Shown: piece after piece, positions 35,901 to 50,900 of the stretch
How the letters are laid out: each line of letters starts with the position of its first letter
Position numbering within the stretch: the stretch's first letter is position 1
Source: Pardosa pseudoannulata
Taxonomy: Eukaryota > Arthropoda > Arachnida > Araneae > Lycosidae
DNA length: 64,000 nt
Direction of reading: 5' to 3'
NCBI GenBank assembly: GCA_032207245.1
Contig: CM063502.1
Coordinates: forward strand, 114,243,230-114,307,229
Notes under the pieces: model-generated
Database searches by the model: none
What the model saw: the letters and a program-made list of their open reading frames with translations, nothing else
What the model was told of the DNA's origin: nothing
Position numbers and translations under genes: made by a program

Positions 35901-38900
35901 GATTTCAAATGATACCTGTGATGGTTGCAGTCCAAACCTGGGTGTCTTTTGCTTGGTTCCTGCTTCTAAATTAGGAGGACCCAGCAGGAGTAATGTTACT
36001 TGAGTTGGTAGCATTAAGCTACACATTCTCTTTTGGGTGATGCTAAATGGATAACAGGTTTGCAGCCATGTATTGAGATAAAGTTATATGTACCTGTAAT
36101 GCCAGCTACATCAGAAAAACAAAAAAGAATAATACAGATGTAATGGATTTTCTTTACAACTTGATTTTTTAAAGAATTTATCCAAAGAATTATCACCTAC
36201 TAAAGATTGATTTGTTTGTTGCGTTTCCATCTGTAAACTAATTTAATGTTGCTGCTTAATATATTTCCTGCTGAACCCATTATATTATATGCATTTTCCT
36301 GTACGTTGACCACATGCTACTGAGTGATAGGCAGCTAATGTGTTAGAGAGATACTTGTTGATATATTAAAATAAATAAATGTTTTGTTTGTGTATATGTT
36401 TTTAAAATAATATGTATAGAGCCATAAATTTGTATCATAATCAAGGCTGACTTTCAAGTTCAAAAGAAGTTACATAAACTTGTTGCTAACAATCTAATTT
36501 TTATGTTTAGATGTGTGAAGTATTCACTGGGCATACAACTCAAATAATACACAAAGCCTGGAAATCATCAATACTGAAAAAAAAAATGACAAATTTCATT
36601 ATTTGTGTATGGAAGATGAACAGTTGCTCTAACCAGATTACCTATATTCTTATAAACCTTCTAAGGTGTAGCAGGCAAACAATACCAGAAATTCATAATT
36701 CTACAAAGCACATATGTAGACAATACAGTACAAGTAGTGTTTATAGAACCTTGAATACAGATTTTCTATTTAGGAACAATCAGAAAAAAAAAAAAAACTG
36801 ACCTGTAAAATTTTAAAGATAGATCAGTTTAAGCATAAAATGGTTTACAAGTATTATAAACCTTGAAATTAGTTATTTAATATACTGTATAATTGATGCT
36901 ATTAGAAAACTATGGATTATTTCATTTTTATAAGACTGTAGAAGAACAATTCATTTAGAATGTATTAATATAAAGTAAATCAAAATCAAATAAACTGCAA
37001 TAACATTGCTATACATACACTACAGAAATATTTTTTATATCCTTTAAACTTACAAGAGGCCTTATATGCATCATTATTTTCTGAAAAAAGCTCTCTAAAA
37101 TGATCCTGGAGCCCTAGAAATGAATCCAGTATAAATCGAGCAGGGACCTAAATAATGACATACAAGCAATATCCAGGATCACTATGTATATAGTGAAATA
37201 AAAAAGGAGAAGTAAAAAAGTATTTTACACTATAAGCAGACTATAAGCAAAAGAAAATCTTTAAATAACTATGTTTTGGTCTGTGTAAGATAATATATCT
37301 GGTCTCTGTAACACAATTCTGCATTTTAAAGGTAAATTTTTTCCCAATGCAGCAGGCAATACAGACATTATCCTAACACTGGACAGAGATCAAAAGAATA
37401 AAAACAAACAGTACACATATAAAAGAACAAGCACAAAAAATATATAAAAATACAGCAATTAAAAATTTTAAAGCCAAGATCTCCTCTGATTTTAAAGGTA
37501 AACAAAAATAATAAAAAATAATAACAGAAAAGAAATCCATCTTAAGGAAAGACCATAATAATAAACACATTTCTTTCATATAAATATTAATTTAACTCAT
37601 TAAAAATTAATATATCAGCAAAAAGGTGTTTATGAAAAGTTTAACTGATTATTTTAATGAATAAAAGAAATTCTAAAAAGGAAATAATATACTAAAAAAA
37701 TAAAATGAGACAAAGAATTAACACCTGAGTGTACCTCATCTAGATAACCTAATATTTCACAACTAACATATATGGCCTTGTTAATTGAACATTTTTAACT
37801 TTTTATTATCCAGCAGTAACTCTGTCAACTTATTTTCAGTGAATTTCATCCTACCCTTTGAAAAATGTGTTTTAAAATATGTAAAGTAGCTTAATATATA
37901 ATAGGTTTTTTTATGTAAAGACAAAGAAAAGAATTAGATTCTTTATTCACATATTTTAACAAAATTAATGCAATTGACTTATTAATAGCATTAACTAATG
38001 TTCCAGGTCTTATATAGCACTGGATTATTATTGTAAGATATTTTTTTAATTGCTTGATTTTTTTTTACAAAACTCTCAGTCTATTAATATTATTATCAAC
38101 TGCATTTTATATTACACAATTCATTAATTTTACTTTTATTTTACATATATTGAAAAAGATTTTTTTGCTTAACCCATAGAAGAGAGATACATGATATTTT
38201 ACATAGTGTTTATTTTTTATTACCATTAAATGTAGCCTTATGTTTGTTATAGTAGAATATGTTAATACTAGAAAATTCTGAGTCAATTTAGAAAGTTTGT
38301 TTGGTTCAGATGGAAGCACTACAGTCTACTGTTTCACAAGGCCAGGACTAATGAGACCTGGATCTACTACTTAAAGCCTATTCTGAACAGCTATAAACAT
38401 CCATAATTGCAGCAGGATTCAAACTTACACACTCTAGTGCCAAAGAGCAGCACCCTACACTATCAGTCATTGTTCAGCATCAATTTAGAAGGTGTTACGT
38501 AAGTAATATGGCTGTTCTCAAAGAGTTAAATATGTAGATCTGAATGGCATTAAAATATTTATAGCTTTTGATTTTTAATTATAATGGAATGCATTTTTAT
38601 ATTTTGTAACTACTGAACACTAGTCAAGAGGTATGAGTGCATAATTTTTTAAATTTTTATTTTTGCTCATGAAACCTTTTGAAAAAATATACCGTGTTAT
38701 ACGAGAATTCTGCTGACTATATTTATGGATATTCAATTACAATTATATAGCTATACAAATAATAAAGGAAATCTCTGACTAACATTTTTTCCATTAATCC
38801 AGTCTGGATTAATAGCAGTTCCAACTGAAGTAGTAGTACCTGAAAAAGAAACCCAGTAAAATACTGATAAAATTACCAAAAGCATTCAACAATATTCTTT

Positions 38901-41900
38901 TTTCTTTAAGTGCAACTTAAACTTTAAGATAAATTACATAAACTATTTCACAATTTACAAACACAAAATATGAAACAAAAGTTTACTTATTTTTTCCTAC
39001 TTTGGCAGTGATTTTTTATTCTTAAATGTTACATCAGGATTTAAAGACAACAAAGCTTATAATTCTAATTTTCAACAATAATTTTTAAAAAATAACCGAG
39101 GAAAAATTTTAGCTAGTCACAGTTTGCCAAATTTATATTATTATGGAGTTCTTCCCCTGTGTCAAAATTTTACAGCTAATTTAGGGATCTATACAGAAAT
39201 GTCTCACAGTTATACAGAGAGTTAACACACTATTATCTCCCAAAGCAATTAATTTTATGTAAGTAAAAAATTTTGTTTTTAAAAAATCATTACACAAAAG
39301 TATTTGAAAGAAATATTTAAAGAAATCTTACATTTAACCCTTTGAGGACCAGCACATAAATGCTATTCGAGTCGACCATTATGAAAACCATTGCCATTTA
39401 TGCCATCTAGTAATTAAATCTAGCATTTAAAAATTAAAATAAAACATTAAGATCTCCTATTATGCATACACAATGCTAGTCTCTCAATATCAACCATAGA
39501 TCATCAAGTGGAGGCTATGCTGGACTGATAAGAATGAAATGGATGCTTCACATATACGAGATGTTGGTCATGAAAGGGTTAATTATATTAATAATTACAC
39601 ATGATAAATGAATAACCTGCATTATTCACTTTTCGGTTAGACACTTTTTCATTCAGAATATTTAGCTACTGACTAAATAAATTTTATAAAAATTTATTCT
39701 TCAATGCATAAATAGAATTAAAATGAGCCAAATAACATTCATTTAAAACATATACACTTTTAACGCTAAATTGTAAGAACAACTTCTTCACTGATAAATT
39801 TATTATATTGTAACCATATGTTTTTATGGCATTCTAATGTTTTCTGAATATATTGTAAATAATGTATTATTGTATAAAAATTTCCTTTTCAACTACATGC
39901 TTATAATGCTATCAATAAATTTCTTATTGATAAGGAAAAGAATTTTTTAAGGCATTCGTAATTAAAAAACAAAATTTATATAAGATTTCTTAATTTAAAT
40001 AAAAGATTTCACACACAGTATTTTAAACATACTTGCAAGTTCTTTGGTCTTTTCTGGTGATAGTTGCTTTCTTTTAAGGGCAAAAACCTTCCTTTGACTT
40101 AGTGCAGCCCCTAGTATAGTTGGTTGAATAATATAATGCATAACCTGGAATATTAAATGAACTGGAATGGAATAGACTATCAGTTATAACTGAATATAAG
40201 CCTAAAAAAATTACAAAGTTAGAAATTCATTTTGAGTAATTTATAAAACAAATTAAAAGAAGATCTTTTTAAAATCTATGGTACACACATACACAAACAG
40301 AAAATAAAATTGAAAACTTGTATTTAATCTATTCAAACTTGTATTTAACCTGATCACATTCTTATTTAGACCAGTTTTTAATGTGCAGAATTTTTAAATT
40401 TGCTTGGAACAATTTTTAATGGAGGTAAATGGTATCCTCATAACATCCCACAAATTTTCAATAATTTAAAGCAACATTTTGTGATCTGGATTGTCATTTC
40501 ATGATTTTTAAGTTTTTTACATGAATTTGTTTTTTTGTGCAGGTACATCTACTAATATTGGGATGAATAATTATATCTTTTTTAAAACTTCTCTTTCGCG
40601 GATTTTTCCACTTACTGATGCAGCAGCAATAAATCATAGATGATTGTCATCATCTGACATCAGCGTATATAAAATGCACTGAGATGATACCTACTTTCCT
40701 ATCAACCAATTCAGTAATAACTTTTTCCTCACTGAATGGCTGATATCATTTATTGGGAAGTTTTATTGTTCATACACTGTTCCTTTTGAATGTCCAATAT
40801 TTTGAGAGCTCTTGCTACACATGTTGTTTGTTTTGGATTAATAGTTTATATATTTATTTTACTGCAGTTGTTACGTTTCATGGCCTTAATTTTAAGTTCA
40901 TTATTAATGAAATATTTAAATGCTTAAAATTCTTATACATTAAACTTACACATTTTGCTCAAATATTAATGTTATGTTATTCTTACTTGCTTTTACAGCA
41001 ATATTAGATTAAAATTTTAAAGTTCAATCATAAAATAAAATGTTATTATAGATTTTCTATTATTATAATTTCATTTCCATATTTATTATATTAAGTTCTC
41101 AGCTGCAATAAGTTTATTTATTATTTACTGTTGCTTTTGTAAACAAATTATTGAGTTTATTAAATTTTGATTTGAGATTGCTTAAACAATTTAAAGAGGT
41201 AAAGTAACCAAAGAAACAAATGATCTAATAAATTTGTCAAAATTAAATAGCATTAGCAAAGAAAACAAAAAGGACAAAAGTAATAACATAAATTAGAAAA
41301 GAACAATTAAAATTGAAAACATTTTTATTTTTAATTTTTATATAAATTTAACCTAATTATTATTTAAAAAAAATTAAGTTAACCAAAAAAAAAGTGCCAG
41401 GAACTTAGCAGAGTTAAGAGACTGTGTGTGTGCAGAGTAAGAGAAGTGAAATTAAAATTTCAAAATAAAACAATTAAAAAAGACAATAACATGGATTGAA
41501 CCTGAGACAGAAAAGCATAAACCCAGCATGGTAGCATCACACCAAAACAACTTACAAACATTCTGTTAAATTAAATTTATCAGGAAAAAGTGGTAAGGAA
41601 AACACTCATTAGCATACAGTCAAAGCAGAAAATCAAAGGAATAAAATTTGGAAGGAAAAAGAAATTAAAGGGTAAGAAGAAAGATAGTTTATTTGAAATT
41701 TTTATTGAGATGCATTTGTTTATTGTCATACTGTATACCAAAGCCTTGAATTTTATAACTTTTGTATGTCTGATGCCTAGTATTGGCATCCAGTGTTTTT
41801 AAAATTTGTGTAATGATACAGCACTAATATTTACTATTCTAACATTATTGAACTGAGTCTAAAAGTTAGTGCTTTAGCTATTTTAAAACTTAGATGAGCT

Positions 41901-44900
41901 TACCATTATTGCAGAATGAAACAAGTAGAAAATTTGACAGTATTTGGTAACAAGAGCAGTGGAGTGGTTTACTGCTTACTAACGGCATGACTGCTTTGTC
42001 ATTGCATTATTTAATGGCCAATTTAGGCCCTATCATGTCAGTAATTTGAAAAGCCCTCTGAGAGTAATGTGATTACATATAATAAGAAATTTGTATTTCA
42101 AAATTTTTCTTTTTTTTTAAGCATAACATTCGAAAATTTTAAAAAATTATAAAATATCTTCAAATGATGACACACTGAAATTTTAACCCTTTGAATTACT
42201 TCAACTCTAAATTAAAAAATATATCCTCAATTATTATAATATATTACTTTAACTATGTAAAAAATAATTTTTAAAGTTTAAAACATAAAATTTACTGTCA
42301 ATAAAAGTATACTTAAAAAAAAAAAAAAAAAAAAAAACTTATAAATATTGTAAATTATTTTGCACAAAATTTACCTTCACATAAAGAATTCAAAATATTT
42401 TTGCAAAAAATCTACATCTGGCATAGCCACATAAAAAAAATTAACAGATTCAAAATTTATTTCAGTAATTATCATGTGAGTTCAATGAAACAATGAACAA
42501 AACCTTGATACAAAAATAAACTTAGTACTGCTATTTCAAACAGATTCTTTAAGCAAATTGTATTAATTGCAGTATTGTAAAATAGCAACAATCAACATTA
42601 CCTTTTTTAAAAGTCACAATATCAATGACATTTTTAGGTATGTTGTACATCTGCAACACAGTGATGCAAAAAGCTTAATTAAAGAGTTGCTTAAATTTCA
42701 TATTTTGTTTTTTACTGAAAAAGTCCACAAAAACTTAAACTTTAAGATAATTATCAACATGCATTCAATAAAAATGATTCTGACAGTCATTTAAAGATAA
42801 AGATTTGATTTGATATAAATCAACATTACCTTTTTTAAAAGTCACAATATCAATGACATTTTTAGGTATGTTGTACATCTGCAACACAGTGATGCAAAAA
42901 GCTTAATTAAAGAGTTGCTTAAATTTCATATTTTGTTTTTTACTGAAAAAGTCCACAAAAACTTAAACTTTAAGATAATTATCAACATGCATTCAATAAA
43001 AATGATTCTGACAGTCATTTAAAGATAAAGATTTGATTTGATATAAATAGGTGATGCTCTGGAATAATAAATTTAGAAAAATTCTTGGAGCCATGGCTTC
43101 ATAAAGGCTTCATGGGAATTAATCAGATGAAATAAATGCCTCATTTAGTGTGAAGCCATTAAATACAATGGATTTAAACTACAAAGGAAGTGGCAAGAAT
43201 TAAAGCTATTATATACAGTTGATTCTTAATATCTTGAAGGAACTGGAACTGAAAAAAAAAAATTTAGATTACTGAAGTTTGAGATATCAAAAAATGCACA
43301 TATTTCTTTCTAGAATATTTGGTTATAATATAGTACACATTATCCAGCTTCTCCAAAACTAGCCTTTTTCATATTGGAAAAAAATTTCCCAGCATTTTTT
43401 AATAAGTTTTAAAAATATTTCTGACTTAAAACTTTCTCTTTCTTACTTTCTATTTGTCAGCCTGTCTTACAGTGAGAAATACACTATATGCATAAACAGA
43501 ACATTCCACAAATCAAAACCCTTATGATGAAGTTGTCCCTTATTGATCTACCACGCTTCCTCATATCCCATACTGTCATTTGGAGAAATGGAATAAGGAG
43601 TTATCCTGTAATTCATGATCAAAAGAAACAATGACCCGTAGCTCAGTGCTCTAATTCGGTTAAGCAAAAAAGGAGGGCAGGATATCAAGGATTGAAAACC
43701 TTTTTCATAGTCAAGAGGTTACTCTATGAAAATCAGATTTCAATCAGATTTATCTGTACTTCAGTTAAGCAATTTTATTTTCAAACATACCAGGATATCC
43801 AAAAGAATAAGTGAAAACAGTGATATAAGCAGAGTGAAAAGAAAATACATTTCCCTAAGAATATTTCCAAAATGTTAAATTACTGTAGAAATTAGATGAA
43901 ACTCTAAAATCAATGTTCGAATGGCATTAGAAGGGATAAAGAGAATTTTTCAAATGGTTTTTGAAATATTTTGCAGTGATCTCAACATTGGCTGAGTTCT
44001 GAGGATGCTGGATAATGGATCCTACACTGTATATAGAAAAAAATATTAAAAAGCAAATTATTTTATATATCTTCCATTGCAAAAGAACTCCACTGAAAAT
44101 AACCAGATATAAGAAATGTAAATATACATTGGTGAGAGGTAGAGGATGTTCAGCCAAAAAATTTATAACCATTACAAAATTTTCTGTACAGTTAATTCTA
44201 AAACATCTGTTTTAAAAATATGACTATTCCACGTGTACCAGAAGTTACCACCATGTAGCAGAGTTGGGTTTTTGCTGATAAAAATTAATTTTTGTCAGAA
44301 TAGTAATAAAAAGGGAAAAAAAACTAGCAAAAATGGTGAAAATGTAAATAAAAGTTAAATAATTGCACATTTTATATAATTTTCTATTTTTATTGTACAC
44401 TGAGCTTTAATTGAAAAAACTAATAAAAATTCTAAAGGCATTTAACCTAAAAAATAAGTTCAATATATAATGAATAATTTAATCATAAAATAAAAGTTGT
44501 TTCATTCACAGCAAAACTTACTGCATTACTTAACATTTTCAATATTGCATAAAAATGAAACATTTTTAGGACTTTATAGTGATTGTTTATTTCTAATATC
44601 ATGATAACTAAAAAGAGGTTTTTCAAAAGAATTAATTTTATTAAAGAATAATGAAAAGGAGCAACTAAAAAAGGGGATTAAATAAACTTTCAGAGCAAGC
44701 TTGAAAAAAATACTCATTTTGTGCAATGCTAACACCATGTATTGAGTTTGATGCTTATTGCAGTAGAATAATATATTTTGTTTCCTGTGGCAACACTTGT
44801 TTTAATATTTACATTTGGCAACACTTCTGTACTGTTTGCATTGATGCAACTATGTAGCCTTGACACCTCATTGTTTTCTAGTTGATTAAAGCCTAAATCT

Positions 44901-47900
44901 AGGGTATTATGTTGTTAGATTATTTTTTGCTTCACTACAATTTAATCAACTAGTAATTCGCGCATCCCCACATTCCTGGATTCTTCAAAATGGAGCAACT
45001 TCTGAAACCAGAAAGATTTGATACTGATCCCACGTGCACAAGCACTGAATCGAAATGGAAACACTGGAAAAGAACTTTCAATAATTTTCTTGGCCAAGTT
45101 ACTAGAATTACAGAAGATGGTAAACTACAATTATTGTGTAATTATATCTCTGCTAATGTTTTTCATTACATAAGTGACTCTGAAAGCTACTCCAATGTTA
45201 TTGAAGTACTAGATGCATTATACATTACAAAACAAAACGAAATTTTTGCAAGACACTGCCTAGCGTCTAGAGCTCAAGAAACAGGAGAATCCATCAACAA
45301 TATTGAAGCAAATGAGTAAAGACTGCGAATTATAAGCTGTAACAGCAGACAAATACAAAGATGAATACATAAGGGATGCTTTTATACGAAGTCTCAAAAG
45401 CTCACATATCCGCGAAAGACTTTTGGAATATGCAACTATTACATTAGAGAAGGCTTATGACCAGGCTAGATCACTTGAGCTAGCTGAGTTACACTCCGCG
45501 TCATATTCAAATACGACGAATTCTATTCCAGTTTCCGCTATGGAACATAGAAATAGTAATGTGGAGGAGACCCCATCGACTTCAGCTGCCTTGGTACGCT
45601 CAAAAAAGTGCTTTTTCTGTGGTAATGAACGCCACCCAAGAATTTCTTGTCCTGATAGAGAAACTATATGTAGAGGATGTGGCTAAAAAGGACATTATCA
45701 ACGAGTTTGTAAATCTCGATCTACTCTCTCTTCTTCTAATGCTACAGCTTCTACACTGCTTTTGGCTTCTGTCTCAACAACTGCTCAATGCCTCCAGAAA
45801 TCCATAACCAAAGTGTTAGTAAATGATGTGGAACTACATGCATTAATTGATACAGGTAGTTCTCTCAGCTTTCTGAACGAAAATTTCGTAAAAAGGTGTA
45901 GAATAAATGTAAAACCATACTTTGGAAAAATAACCATGGCCAACTCATCCTTGAGTTCAGATGTTATGGGATGTGGTTCATTAACTCTAAAGATGCAGTC
46001 TCATATATATTACAATATAGAGGTATTAATCATGAAGAATCTGTATACAGATTTCCTCAAAACACATGATCTTCTCAATAGTCACTCTTCAGTAGAAATC
46101 AAATTCTGTGGTGACAGATTGCCTCTTAAAATCTGCTCATTGGCCACTGGCAGAGTTCCAGCTGCATCTTTATTTGCCAATCTCACACCAGATTGCAAAC
46201 TAGTCGTCACAAAATCCAGACGGCAGACTGAAGCAGATAAAATTTTCATTGCTTCTGAAGTAGAGAAATTGCTCAAGGAAGGTGTGATTGAACCTAGCAA
46301 CTCACCATGGTGGGCACAGGTTTTTGTAGTTAAAAGGAGAAAATCACAAGCCTAGAATGGTAGTTGATTACTCCCAAACTATTAATAAATTTACAATGCT
46401 GGATGCCTACCCACTCCCAAAGATTGAAGAGATGATTCATAATATATCCCAATTCAAAGTGTTTAGCACCATTGACCTCAAGAGTGCCTATCACCAAGTA
46501 CCTATCTTACAGTCAGACAAGCAATATATAACCCTTGAAGCTTCAGGAAAACTCTTTCTATTCCAACGAATCCCCTTTGGAGTTACTAATGGTGTCCCAG
46601 CTTTTCAAAGAAATATTGACAATATTATCAAGGAAGAAAAACTCAAAGGTGTTTTTCCATACTTAGATGATGTAACAGTTTGTGGTAGGGACCAACAAGA
46701 GCATGATCAAAATTTGCAGAAATTCCTGAATGCTTTTAAAAAATATAACCTCACACTGAACCCAGATAAATGTCAATACTCAACAAAATCTGTTAGAATA
46801 CTAGGATATCTTATTGAAAATAGAGTTATTAAACCTGATCCTGACAGGCTAGCACCACTTATGAACTTACTCATCCCTAATGACATGGCAACCTTACAAA
46901 GAACTCTTGGTTTGTTTGCACATTACTGTCGCTGGATTCAAAGATTCTCAGAAAAAATTCGTCTTCTCCTGACAAAAGCGTTCCCACTCTCTGTGAGAAC
47001 ATTCAACTCCATCAAGGAAGTTGAGGAAGCTTCTTTGTCTGCAATTGAAAACAATATCCCATTTAGAGTTGAAACTGATACTTCAGAATTTGCCATTGGG
47101 GCAACTCTCAGCCAAGCAGAACGTCCCATAGCCTTCTTTTCAAGAACACTTAATGCTGCTGAGCACAGACACTCTTCTGTTGAGAAAGAGGCTTATGCCA
47201 TTGTGGAATCCCTAAGATATTGGAGGCACTACCTGATAGGAAGACATTTTGAAGTCCTCACTGACCAGAGAACTGTGGCTTTCATGTTTGATCAGTATCA
47301 CTCAAGCAAAATAAAAAATTAAAAGATTATGAGATGGCGACTGGAATTGGCTAACTTCAAATTTGATATAATTTATCATCCAGGTAATCAGAATACTACT
47401 GCAGACACAATGTCAAGAATTAGAGCAAATATCTATACAGGAACAGAAAAAAAACCTCAAAGAGTTGCACAATAGCCTATGTCACCCTGGGATAACACAT
47501 ATGCATCACTGGATTAGAGCTAAAAACTTGCCATTCACATTAGATGACATTAAAAGAATGACTAATTCATGTCCTGTCTGTAATGAGCTAAAACCTCGTT
47601 TCCATAGGAATGAGGAACAGTTAATAAAAGCAACTTCTCCATTTGAGAGGCTAAACTTAGATTTCAAGGGTCCCCTACCTACCTCATCCAAGAACCGTTT
47701 CCTTTTAACCATAGTAGATGAATTCTCGAGATACCCCTTTGCATTTCCTTGTACAGATATATCTGCTCCAACCATAGTAAAAGTATTGACTAATGTATTC
47801 TCCCTCTTTGGGACACCAGCCTACATACATTCAGATAGAGGTGCTTCATTTATATCACATGAACTGAAATCGTTCCTCACTTCCTTAGGGGTTGCTACTA

Positions 47901-50900
47901 GTAGAACCACTGCTTATAAAAAAAGGCAATGGACAAGTCGAAAGATATAATGGGATTATATGGCAGACCGTACTCTTAGCCTTAAAAACAAAAGGTGCAA
48001 GGACAGAATATTGGGAAGAGGTGCTTCAGCCAGCTCTCCACTCAATTAGATCGTTACTGTGCACTGCTACCAATGCTACTCCTCATGAGCGCATGTTCAC
48101 TCACCCTAGGAGATCCTTCAATGGTCGATCCTTACCTACATGGTTAACTCAACCAGGTCCTGTTCTAATAAAACATCATGTACATCATACTAAACATGAC
48201 CCTATTGTACAAGAAGTTGAATTGATCGAGGCTAATCCTGACTATGCATATGTTAAGCTTCCTGATGGACGAGAGACAAGTGTCTCTGTTCGACATTTGG
48301 CACCCAAAAGTAGCTCAGCAGCCAATCTCAACATGCAACCCATTCATCTTCCCCACACTGATTCTTCAGAATCGCTAGAGGATGTCAGGGTTTCTAAGGA
48401 CAATGAGCAAGATACCACCATGCCAGAGATCAATTGTCCTGACCTTAGTAATGTGGATTTTGTAAAGCCACCTACCTTGAACAATTCCTTATCTCATCGA
48501 CAGAGAAGGCCACCAACTAATCTTAATGACTATGTGACTTATTAACTTTTTCTAGTGGGGGTGAATGTAGTAGAATAATGTATTTTGTTTCCTGTGGCAA
48601 CACTTGTTTTAATAATTACATTTGGCAACACTTCTGTACTGTTTGCATTGATGCAACTATGTAGCCTTTACACCTCATTGATTTCTAGTTGATTAAAGCC
48701 TAAATCTAGGGTATTATGTTGTTAGATTATTTTTCGCTTCACTACACTTATTACAGATATTTATAGGTTATAAATAACTCATATTTTAGATATCAGGATT
48801 TAAATTTGGGAAAATTTAGATTTATTATTTTGAATGAAATAAAGCAAATTCAAGGACTGAATTAAACACAATTTTTTATTTATTTATTTTTGAATGGGAC
48901 GATGGGGGCATCAGACATGAATAATTCTTTAAAGAGAAAAATGGAAAATATTCTTACCTTGTCAGATGGCATCAAGTTCATTTCAATATCATATTGGCAT
49001 ATCGCATTCTTAACACTAAAAACAAGTTTAACTGTTACTTTATTTTCCTCTTCTTTTATTGTAATACCTTTGTCACCATGCAAAGACTCAATAAGGGCCT
49101 GTTGCAGATGGTCTAAAATCACTGGTGATCTCATTTTAATAAATGAATTGGTGCTCTGGGGGGAAAAAAGAAAAGAGAAATATTAGTATTATTATAAATT
49201 AACTTAGAAAAAGATGAATTTTATAAAAAGTTATTGCAATAATTGGTATTTATATTTAAATTATTTTAATATTTTTCCTCTAAAATATAATGAAATGTCA
49301 TAAAATGAATATGTAGCATATATGTAGTATAGTATTTAACAAATCGTGAATGAAAACATGCAAAGAATGCAATAAGTATCAAAAGTTTAATACACATCCA
49401 AATACCGCTGGAAAAGAAAAGAGAAAAGGAAGACTTCACAAAACTTTTTATTCTAAGAGCCCAATAATTAATATAAAGTAAGAAATACACAATACTTTAG
49501 CATTAATTTCCAAATAAATTAAACTAGTTATATAATAGAAGAGAATAAACTCAATAAAAGAAAATTTTGTATGGTGAGAAAAAAAAAATGACAAAAAAAA
49601 ATTTGTTTTTCGGTAAATGTTGGGAAAAGGTATCTAGAGAGGAGAGTCTGTGCCCAGCAATCCTCCAACTCAGACACATGCACATGTGATGTCTACCTCC
49701 AAAAGAGAAAGAAACAGTCACTATTACCATCTTAGTACTGATGTTACTATTTAGTGCAGTATCAGAAGTTTGGCAATTCGGTTTTGAAATATTTTTTTTA
49801 TGTATGCTTTAATACTTTACTATTTATATTAATTTCAGAATTAAGACATCCAATATATGACTTCTTACAATAATTATGTTATATATTCATATTTTATTCT
49901 TAAATAGAAGACAAAAAACTACATTTTTAATATCAGTTATACAGTTGTTATCATTTTTGGATGAATATATTCTGTTGTTTAAAATCCTTAAAGTGCTAAT
50001 GACATAAGATGATTAGAAATTTAGAATATGTTGCAATTAAAAATTATCTTGACATACATTTAACATTATAGAAGATTAAATTCCTTTAGTTGTCAGTTAT
50101 TTTTTAAGTGTACAAGTGATAAAATAAATTGTTGCGAACACCCTTCGTGCAGAAATAACGAACTATGTTGAAGCCACTATCGAAATTCCAATGTTTTCAG
50201 TTTGTATTCAGTTTTGTGGCAACGCTGTAAATTATTATTTTTTTTAGTATTCTGAGTTTTGGTTCACTTCGGCGAATGTTGCTAGTTTTTAGAAAGTGAA
50301 TAAATGTGTTATTATAGTTTTAAAATATCCCTGGGAGATTATTTTGACTTCCTATTTACTTTTTTGACAGCCGTTAAGCATCGGATAGATGCACCAGAGC
50401 CCAATTAATATTTAGTTTTATAAATGTGTTACGAGATACATTGGCGCCCAACGTGGGGCAAAATTTAGCAGTTGATTTTTAGGAAGAATTTGAAAATGGA
50501 TGCTTTAAAAGCGAAACAAAAGATTTTAGAATATCATTCATGACTTGTGTTAATAAAATTGAGGAGTTGCTTTTGAAGAAAACTCCGGACTTAAAAGAAC
50601 TTTTGATTTTGAAAAATCAACTACAGGATAAATTTGAACGCTTGACTGCTTGCCAAGGAAAAATATCTAATAAAATTTTACAAATCGAAAACTCCGATAA
50701 ATTGTTTACAGAGGATTTTGAAGCAGCTGAAGAGTATAGAGACAAATTTCATGCAGTTTCTGCTATTTTGGGAAGTATGCTGTACAATTCTTCACTGCGA
50801 AAGAGGTTGAGAGACGGAAGTTCAAACTTCCTGAAATTGAACTCAAGAAATTTAACGGTGATCCAAAAGAATTTTTAGCTTTCTGGAGTCAGTTTGAAAA

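Larger units (their letters stand above)
44759..48746 (+). mobile_element. Ty3/Gypsy retrotransposon, probably self-primed
   Basis: 3988 bp with 181-bp LTRs (44759-44939, 48566-48746) and a perfect 5-bp target duplication CTTAT (44754-44758, 48747-48751). LTRs read TG...CA and differ at about 6 of 181 positions. No tRNA-type TGG primer site follows the 5' LTR. Instead TTTAATCAACTAG (44941-44953) is the exact reverse complement of CTAGTTGATTAAA inside the LTR (44878-44890). A purine tract AGTGGGGGTGAA precedes the 3' LTR. The coding part is broken by stops and frameshifts. It lies antisense in NHEJ1 intron 2. Confidence 0.94.

Noticed and set aside
40753..41007. 84-codon + strand frame in NHEJ1 intron 2
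   Set aside because: Hydrophobic, T-rich translation with no motif; typical chance ORF in AT-rich DNA.
43630..43670. tRNA-like ACCCGTAGCTCAGTG segment
   Set aside because: Only an A-box-like part; no B box or acceptor stem pairing, so not a tRNA gene.
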